DNA of 64,000 nucleotides, taken from Cichorium intybus (lineage: Eukaryota > Streptophyta > Magnoliopsida > Asterales > Asteraceae). This document shows, in pieces, positions 57,101 to 64,000 of the stretch. The notes under the pieces are model-generated. The model did not search any database. It had not been told where the DNA came from and saw only the letters and a program-made list of their open reading frames with translations. Positions within the stretch are counted from its first letter, which is position 1; each line of letters begins with the position of its first letter. Made by a program: the position numbers and the translations under genes. The DNA lies in the NCBI GenBank assembly GCA_023525715.1, contig CM042012.1, positions 57,841,705 to 57,905,704 on the forward strand, written 5' to 3'.

Positions 57101-57588
57101 GCTGGATGTTTAGAAGGCCACGGTTTGTGTGGTATCATTTAAGCTGTGTAATGGTATTTGAATTGTTACAACCTCGCTATTTTATAAACTAAAATGTTTT
57201 ATCTAAAATGGGACCAAACGTTGTTTTCCGCAACTTAAACCTAAATTATTTCTCATTAAACCCCATGTGTTTTAAAATAGTTTTTGGAAGAAAATGACTT
57301 ATTTGAAAATGTTGAAACTAAAGTTTTCACTAAAGGATGATTTTATTGATTAATGATGATAAACCATGGGCTAAAATGATGTTTTATGAAAAGCCTTTAG
57401 CAATGGTGTTTCACAAAAATATGGAATTACATTGTTTATGTTTTATAAATGTATAATTACACTGGAAAATATAAAATATATAAAAATTTTGAAAACCAGA
57501 TTGATTCGACGGTTAAACCAGTTGAACTGATTGACCCGTGACCTGATCACCATACCGGACCAACTAAAACCCAGATTTTAAAACGTTG
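54149..57588. mobile_element. hAT-type non-autonomous element split by a solo LTR
   Basis: The left end CAATGTTTTAAAACCCGGTT and the reverse complement of the right end CAACGTTTTAAAATCTGGGT mark terminal inverted repeats. Both arms contain the phrase type GTTGACC..CGTGACC.GAT. Flanking 8-bp sequences are CATAGCAT (54141-54148) and CATACCAT (57589-57596), 7 of 8 identical, as for hAT. Outside the inserted LTR (54417-57418) the element is only about 0.44 kb and has no ORF. Confidence 0.8.
54422..57413 (+). mobile_element. Solo LTR B (2992 bp, related to the Tekay-like LTR)
   Basis: TGTAACAACCG..GGTGTTTCA with an exact CAAAA duplication (54417-54421, 57414-57418). It has no internal region. It shares with the LTRs at 2186 and 12841 a line of landmarks: the ACACGACCCGTG dyads (four copies, about 55863-55945), CGGGAGTACACATCC (about 56340), CATGAGGGAGTTGCTA (about 56703), GGCCACTAGTC, GGTAA.CTCACTAGGCATTTC and TGATGTGTACTCAGG (about 57060). 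It has a stem-loop at 57033-57051 and CAG at 57071-57073. Confidence 0.9.
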
Positions 57589-57596
57589 CATACCAT

Positions 57597-58226
57597 AACA
57601 TGTGGAAGTATAATGAAGTATAATGCAATATTAAGAGTATGAACATCGAACCTAAAACAATCAAAATCGATATCTACTATTTAAGATCGTTTGCAATGTA
57701 TTTTCACGGAAGATTAGCTTAAGAGAGTTCACATGGCCAAATAGTGGAGTTTACATGTCCATAAAACTAGTTTTTTATTGAATTATCATAATATATTTAT
57801 CATATTATATAATATTTAGTTCTAGTGATAAAAAAAACATGAAAAATCCATTATATACCATTTTAATTATCTGTTTTATATTTTGAATACACAATTTTTA
57901 TGGCCAAAAGTTCATTGATCTGCGAGTATGGAAGAAACATTTGCACATAGCATCATTAAAATTCAAAATTATCCCTATTTGTGGTGGATTCGATAAAAAC
58001 TTTAAAATTCAAAATTATATCAAATGTCATACTTTTTAGAAGAGAGAGAAATAGGATAAAGAAAGATTATATATATAAGATAAGATTTAGCCCTTTCCTT
58101 TTTTCTAAATTTTGTGTTCCATCCACTCCAATCTCTATCTCCCACTCACATGCACAACCATATATAAATATTCACCACCTTTTCTTACTACTTGTATTGC
58201 TTCCTCTAACCCTATATTTTCTCTCC
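57597..58226 (+). promoter_or_regulatory. Upstream region of the zinc-finger gene
   Basis: No coding feature. A TATA-rich segment ATTATATATATAAGA lies at 58066-58080, about 230 bp before the main ATG, followed by a CT/CA-rich leader. Confidence 0.55.
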
Positions 58227-58325
58227 ATGAGAAATTTCCTATTTTTGGGTGGTTGGGTAATGGTGGTGAGTGGTTATTATTCCGGTTGTCATTGTACACC
58301 TAGCCAGCCATGGAGGCTGCCGTAG
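58227..58325 (+). CDS. Upstream ORF overlapping the zinc-finger start codon (32 aa)
   Basis: ATG at 58227 in the leader opens MRNFLFLGGWVMVVSGYYSG.. and ends at a TGA-type stop at 58323-58325. It overlaps the main ATG (58310) by 16 nt in another frame. An overlapping uORF would divert scanning ribosomes past the main start, so it could lower translation. Whether the transcript includes 58227 is unknown; the TATA-like box at 58066-58080 suggests it does. The peptide is hydrophobic and not recognised. Confidence 0.45.
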   Translation: MRNFLFLGGWVMVVSGYYSGCHCTPSQPWRLP

Positions 58326-59299
58326 AACAAACCACCACCACAACCACCGCCGGTGGTGGTAGTGCTCCTGATCATGAAGATGCTGCTCCCAAGGATATCA
58401 CCAACATCTCTAAAGGCAAACGTACCAAGCGTCAACGGCCACAATCCCCAATTCTTTTCACCTTTTCATCCACCAATAATAACGAAATTAGTAATTCTCC
58501 GGTGTCGTCTTCTGGTTTTCCGGCGGGTAGCACCACCACGGAAGATGAAGACACCGCCGAATCCCTAATCCTCCTCTCTCAAGGCCAGTCATTGGACGTT
58601 TCATCAAGGAAAAACAAAGACGATTATGATGGATCAATGTTTAAGTTTAATAGCAAACGGTACATACAAACGTCGACCACCGGAAACACTGGGATTTTTG
58701 TTTATGAATGCCGGACATGTAACAGAACTTTTCCGTCGTTTCAAGCTCTCGGTGGCCATCGAGCCAGCCATAAGAAACCTAAAAATAACGAAGAATTGAG
58801 AAAACCGCCGCCGTATATGGTGGTTAACGATAATGAATCGCCGAATTACAATTCTTCTGGTTCTCTTCAATTAAACAATCGAGTTTCGTTGATTGGAAGC
58901 ACCGGGAAGTCTTCCTCGAAGCTTCATGAATGCTCAATTTGTGGCACCGAATTTAATTCTGGGCAAGCATTGGGTGGTCATATGAGGCGGCATCGGGTGG
59001 CAGGTGGCGGCAATAAAGGTGGAAATAACGGCACCATGAACACAAACGCCACCACCTTGTCTTTGATTCCGTTCAGTCCGATGAACAGTACCGTAGAGAT
59101 CTATGATAAGAAGTCAAAGAACAATGCGTTGTGTTTGGATCTCAACCTTCCGGCGCCACGGGAAGCCGCCGCAGTGGCCGCCGATGACGATCAACGTCAG
59201 AAACGGGGATTTACATTCTCGCCGACGGGGGGAAATGAGAATAAACAACCGGCCGTTAAGTTGTCCGCTACCCCAACATTGGTGGATTGTCATTACTGA
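58310..59299 (+). CDS. C1-2i C2H2 zinc-finger transcription repressor, ZAT5-like (329 aa, intronless)
   Basis: A single-exon frame from MEAAVEQ. It carries a basic KGKRTKRQR motif at about 35-43 (nuclear localisation/B-box), a Leu-rich L-box-like ESLILLSQG at about 83, and two plant-type zinc fingers with QALGGH helices: YECRTCNRTFPSFQALGGHR at about 131 and HECSICGTEFNSGQALGGHM at about 205. An EAR-type repression motif LCLDLNLPAP lies at about 274. This is the order of Arabidopsis ZAT-class repressors, and the KGKRTKRQR head is most like ZAT5. Such proteins bind DNA in the nucleus and recruit TOPLESS-type co-repressors through the EAR motif, often in stress or wound responses. The paralogue identity is uncertain. 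Confidence 0.9.
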   Translation: MEAAVEQTTTTTTAGGGSAPDHEDAAPKDITNISKGKRTKRQRPQSPILFTFSSTNNNEISNSPVSSSGFPAGSTTTEDEDTAESLILLSQGQSLDVSSRKNKDDYDGSMFKFNSKRYIQTSTTGNTGIFVYECRTCNRTFPSFQALGGHRASHKKPKNNEELRKPPPYMVVNDNESPNYNSSGSLQLNNRVSLIGSTGKSSSKLHECSICGTEFNSGQALGGHMRRHRVAGGGNKGGNNGTMNTNATTLSLIPFSPMNSTVEIYDKKSKNNALCLDLNLPAPREAAAVAADDDQRQKRGFTFSPTGGNENKQPAVKLSATPTLVDCHY

Positions 59300-60119
59300 A
59301 TACTTACTTATTTATTTTATTTATTTATAATTTTTATAAATTGTATTTAATCTTGGGATTTTGTGAAGGTAGATGTGAAATTATCATGACATCATCATAC
59401 CCCCACCAAAAATCTTAAATTCTTTTCTCACGAATTTAGATTGTTAGTAAATTGAAAATATGTAAATGAATGAAAGTTCAATTTTTGTTGAATTACTTTG
59501 TAGTACGTTCTAAATTTTTGAAGTGTTAAATTATTTGATTCGAGATCGATAAACTTAGCCTAATAAAATGTGATCAGTTGATGATTATAATCTATATATC
59601 AACAAATATGACTTGCAAATTCAAGGATTATTACAAAATCACATCAAATATAAGGTTATAACTCCATCAAAACATAAAACTCAATTTCTAAGTTTGAAAT
59701 TCTATATTTAACCAAATTTACAGTTGTTAGCATCATGAATTGACTTCAAATTTTCAATTGCGAGATCAAATCATGATTATAAACTAATTATTGATACAGA
59801 ACCGTTTAATCATAAGTTTAAATCAAAATGTTATGATCTAGGGTTTAGAAATCCTAGTTAAACATCTTAAACTCATATTTTAGCTTGCAATTGAACCGTT
59901 GCACATTAGGCGGCTGAGTTAAAATCGTAGAATCTTAAACAAAGTATCAGTCTAATCAACAATATCTAGGAGTTGTTTACAAAACTAGAAGCTTAAATGA
60001 AAGGGGAAGAAGTTAGTTTTAGCCCATATATTTCAGTAGTTGGCAACATTAGCCCCTCTATTTGTTAGTTTCCAAATACATGGAAGGCGAGAATCATCTC
60101 TTTCGATCGGAGACTCACA
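59300..60119. other. Intergenic, no feature recognised
   Basis: AT-rich. It includes the zinc-finger gene's 3' UTR. No structure is evident. Confidence 0.6.
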
Positions 60120-60710
60120 TTAACCAAATCGGTACTTGGATCTCTCCCTCTATATTATTTGTCAATCTTCAAGGCTCCTATGTGTATTATTAAAGCAATA
60201 GAAAAAAATTCGTGGACGATTTCTTTGGGGCGGAAACGAAGAAAAAAACAAAATTCACTGGGTTGCTTGGGAAAAAGTAATAGCTACAAAAGAAGATGGT
60301 GGTCTTGGGGTTGGTTCAATGCGAGCTCTAAACCTTGCATTACTTATAAAGTGGTTTTGGAGATTAAAGTGTGAGAATAATGCACTATGGAATCGAGTTA
60401 TTTGCGGTATTCATAACATTTACAAGAAGCCATGGAGTAACTTAGCCAAACAAATCATTATGAGGTGTCTGGAGCAATGCTATGAAGGAAAGAAGTGAAA
60501 TAAAAAAAATATGGGGATCGATGTTGACTCTTTCTTTAAAAGTATAGTGGGAGACGGCGGTGACACCATGTTTTGGAAAGAAAGTTGGTCGAGTACCGAT
60601 CCCCTTGAACCTCAATTCCCTGCTTTGCTTGAGTTGGCAAAAACGAAAAATTGTTGGATCAACAAATATTTGAAATTGGATGGTTTTATATGGAAATGGA
60701 AAAGGCAACA
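60120..60710 (+). pseudogene. LINE reverse-transcriptase 3' fragment
   Basis: Broken frames read YLSIFKAPMCIIKAIEK, then WVAWEKVIATKEDGGLGVGS followed by MRALNLALLIKWFWRLK, then VGDGGDTMFWKESW. These match the region after the RT domain in plant LINE polyproteins (KxxGGLGxGS...NxALLxKWxWR and G..T.FW.D.W). Frameshifts and a TGA near 60498 break it. It is cut at 60710 by an LTR. Confidence 0.8.
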
Positions 60711-62689
60711 TGTAACACCCGGCTTTTAAAACAAAAACTCCCCTGAAAAATTTTCATTTAAAACAAAGGTTTCAATACATAAAACCATAACAAAAGGGGT
60801 ATACTTTATTAAAAACGGGTACAAGTGTATCAAGGAGAGTATAAAATACCATAATCTCCTTTGAAGCCGGGCTGCTACTGACAGCATCTATAAGTCCCAC
60901 TTCTTTAGTCATGGACTCTATCATTTCCCTTATCAGGATCATGCTAACCTGCAGGGACATTTAACAAATAACATGAGCTATAAAGCTCAGTAAGTAATCA
61001 TACCTGCAAATAACCTGTATAAGAAATACATTCATATATAATGCTCTATATATGACAAATCTCTTTTAACTCAGCTTTTCGTTACTAAGTCCCATTTTAT
61101 AGCCCCTTCCGGCTAACCGTATATATCTATCTGGATATCGGACCCAAACTACTAGCCTTATTGGTTGATCATATATCTCTTAGGATTTCACATCCTACTT
61201 CATAGCCTTATAGGCTGTTATTTGCATACTGATCAAATCAAATCTGTTAGCCACATAAACCATATGTATATAAGAGAAAATAAACATATAAATTATCAAT
61301 TACTATTTCTGTCCCATATTTCTTAGTCACAATTGACTGCACCATATGTCCTGGCCATATAAGCAGCACCAAACAGTTTCAACATTTATATCATAGCCCT
61401 AAGGCCGCACCATTTCCATATAACAATATCATAGCCATATAGGCCGCACCAGTTGGATATAACATCTAGTATCATAGCTACAAGTGGCCGCACCACTCAA
61501 TAACATTTTATTTCATAGTCATTTATGGCTCATGAGTTTACCCCGCTTTTGCCTAGACTCACGGCTCCGTTCTTGTCATTTCATTGACTCACGACTTACC
61601 CGATATTGTCCTTTTTAAAGTTGACTCATAGCTCCGTTCTTGTCTATCGCAGACTCACGGCTTATCTGGTATTGTCGTATTGTTGACTCACAGCTCCGTT
61701 CTTGTCTATCACAGACTCACGGCTTATCTGATATTGTCTTTTTATAGTATCTTTAAAATTATCATTTTCGTCCCCCAAAACTGTTTCAATCTGTAACAGT
61801 CCAATCAACACATATCATATATGATATAAGTGAGATTACTCACCTGGATACTTGCTGCGATTGTATCCTGTTAGCCTTTGCATTCTTGCACCTTTATCAA
61901 TGCAATTGTCCGGTACCTATTCATTTATTTATATAACAATTGATTATAGGTTAATCACCATTTCAGTTGACTCTACTATACAAGAGTCCAATATATCACA
62001 ATTGGGGACCATTTTTAGATGATAACTTTCAATTACCATCTTTCTATAAACTATACATTTTCCCGAAATACACGTATTTTGCTACAGTACTTTCGGGAGG
62101 TCGTATTCTCATTCCGACAATTTTCCATGAAGTTTCATACCATATTAGACCTATGTTCACAATTTGAGGTCAAACGGACAAGTCTAACATCAAGTCCCAA
62201 AATTGAACCAAACTTAGCAGAGAGCTGTCTGCCGCAGGCTCGCGTCGCGAGCTACAGTGGGGTCGTGTCACGACTGCTGCACTTTCAGACTAGGAACTCC
62301 GATTTTTATGCTACAAAATCCCATTTTCTCATATTAAGTGCTTAATACACGACTTAGTCACTGGGAAATGTTCCAGGACCAAAACCCTTCATTAACTAAA
62401 GGTTTTTAAACAATGGAATTGTTGATTTCAATCCATTTCCAAATTCCCGTTTTTCACATTTTTGGTCCAAAACCGAAATTATTCAAAATTAATCACTTCT
62501 ACTGATTATTCTCATCTCTAGCAACATTTGGAACTCATTAAAACCCATTAGAATCCACTGAATCATATAAACTTGTATTCTAGGGTTCTTGAGCCAAGTT
62601 CCAAATTTTCACTAATAGCAACATACTTTCTATTTGATATGTGTTCTTTTCATAATAAACATGTTTCAACTTAGAAATCATATGGATAT
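60711..62689 (-). mobile_element. LTR C (minus strand), inserted in the LINE fragment, right side interrupted
   Basis: Reads on the minus strand to a terminus GCCGGGTGTTACA (plus-strand TGTAACACCCGGC at 60711). Inside, on the minus strand, are a GGCTCGCGACGCGAGCC-type dyad (about 62237-62251), a donor-like CAG|GTGAGTAATCTCAC at 61843, a stem-loop TGAGCT.ATAA.AGCTCA (60974-60989) and an acceptor-like CTGCAG|GTTAG ending at 60949. Several copies of GACTCACGGCTCCGTTCTTG-type text occur at 61556-61725. The distal end is not seen because another LTR starts at 62690. Whether it is solo or attached to an element is unknown. Confidence 0.7.
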
Positions 62690-64000
62690 TGTCACACCCT
62701 CAAACCACGATGGCGGAATCGTCTGAGGGTGGAACGAAACGTAGTATCACAACCATTGCATACATTGAAACATAAGTAAATAAACAACCATCTTACATTG
62801 AAATTGGAAAGTTACATTATTCTAACGGTATTGTTTAAACCCGATTTCAGTATGATAACGAAATAAATAAAGGAGACGTCTTCGCGTCCCATCCCAAAAG
62901 GATAGTCGGTCCTGACTAATTGTTACCTGAGAATACAAGTGATTTTTCAAGTGTCAACATTACGTTGGTGAGTTCATAAGATTTTTGTATAAGAAAAGTC
63001 CTTTTTGTTTGTAATTGATAGTATTATAAACCGAGAAAATCTAATATCTTCTCATGAAATGTCCAAGTCCCAAAGACTAAAATGTATAAAGTAATTTGTA
63101 GTATAAATCCGTTAAAATATATGATTCCACGTAAACAAATTATAAAGTTGATTGTTTTTCCATGTGAGACGCCCTATAACCATACTGTAACTTGTAGGCC
63201 TGCTGCGACGTTCTTCAGGCGTCAGAATGTTATGACATTTGTCACCCCAGAACTGCCGGTCTAACTGTAGCTAACAGCTTAGGTGCGGGGTTGTCAATCC
63301 CGTATAGATCTATACACAATTATCACGTTCTCTTACCGAGACTCTGGTTATAAATTCTGGACTTATAGTAAGTACTTAAATAAGTACTTGTGAAGACACA
63401 TCTCACAAAATGTATGTATTCAATCAACTTATTTATGTAAAATTTGTATATGAAAAATCATTGTGTTTATCCATTATCATATTTCCCTTGATAATATTGC
63501 AAGGTATAATAATTATATATTTTTATATAATTATTTGGTTTTGTTCAAAATATAATAGTAACCTTTGTATCCACAAACTATACCTATAATAGTTTATTTT
63601 TATTATTCCGTCATATATATATTTATGAATATGTGTGAAATAACTTATTTAGATGATTATACCATTTATTAATTTCAATAATATCTCATGACTATCAAAT
63701 AAAGAACGACCAGGTAGAAGATCGGATGGGGAGGCAGGACCCTTTCAGCGTATAAGCCTTTCGGAAATCCAACAACCTAACCCAAAATGATCGGCCTAGA
63801 CACCGTCCTCGTAAGTAGATCATTCAATATTATTTTTGGAATTATAATTGAATTATTGTAATAATGGTGTTTACAAAATTTGTATTTTGTTTACTACTAT
63901 TACAGATGAGTATAAATAATTATTTCAATATTATGACTTGTATTCTCCCCCTTAAAAACTTGAATAAATATAAAAAGAAGGGGTATGAACTCACCTTTGA
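62690..64000 (-). mobile_element. LTR D (minus strand), partial, runs off the window
   Basis: It starts on the plus strand with TGTCACACCCTCAAACCACG, i.e. an LTR 3' end GAGGGTGTGACA on the minus strand. It has a stem-loop CAAC..GTTG (62955-62967) next to ACTCAC, an acceptor-like CTCAG|GTAAC (CAG at 62929-62927), and a GGTGCGGGGTTGTCAATCCCG block (about 63282). No coding domain appears before 64000. Confidence 0.65.

Noticed and set aside
57981..58325. A 114-codon plus-strand gene before the zinc-finger gene
   Set aside because: It starts at a non-ATG codon in AT-rich DNA with no conserved content. Only its last 33 codons, from ATG 58227, are kept as a uORF.

Overview
This window is nuclear DNA of a flowering plant, most likely a eudicot. 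Protein genes are intron-split with GT..AG junctions, they match plant families, and more than half of the sequence is plant-type transposable element. The long LTR families are in the style of Asteraceae genomes, but that is an impression and not a demonstrated assignment. No prokaryotic or organellar gene set is seen.

Layout. Positions 1-18,793 are one multi-layer transposon nest. A long inverted-repeat (foldback) element (1266-18793) was hit by an LTR element now left as solo LTR A (2142-17793, target duplication AAAAT). Solo LTR A was hit by a Ty3/gypsy Tekay-like element (2186-15077, target duplication AAAAA) and by an unclassified ~1 kb repeat (16084-17037). The gypsy element was itself hit by a short non-autonomous Ty1/copia gag-protease element with identical LTRs (5348-7993, target duplication GTTGC) and by a second copy of the ~1 kb repeat (8837-9962). 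Positions 19-23 kb hold microsatellites, a TRIM inserted in a TA tract, a TIR element carrying a gene-like fragment and a palindrome cluster, and a 397-bp MITE.

Host genes: a DUF1635 gene (23031-23989, +), cyclin-L (33980-36656, -), ALG14 (41264-42583, -), a mitochondrial-type RNA pseudouridine synthase (50099-52757, -) and a C1-2i C2H2 zinc-finger repressor of the ZAT5 type (58310-59299, +) with an overlapping uORF. They look like independent housekeeping or regulatory genes rather than one pathway. Between them lie a decayed Reina-like gypsy element (26456-31456), a small MULE derivative with a GRF zinc-finger pseudogene (32526-33379), a near-complete MULE with a transposase gene and a GRF gene (44168-49813), and a hAT-type element (54149-57588) with solo LTR B inside. 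The right end holds a LINE fragment and two minus-strand LTRs (60711-64000).

The most unusual signal is shared by five different long LTRs. Each carries an ACTCAC-like word, a short stem-loop whose stem bases change in a compensated way between families, and about 19-25 nt later a CAG|G splice-acceptor-like site, a few hundred nt before the LTR 3' end. Several also carry GC-centred dyads and a splice-donor-like site. Exon coordinates were worked out by eye from splice consensus, reading frame and remembered family sequences, and need transcript support.
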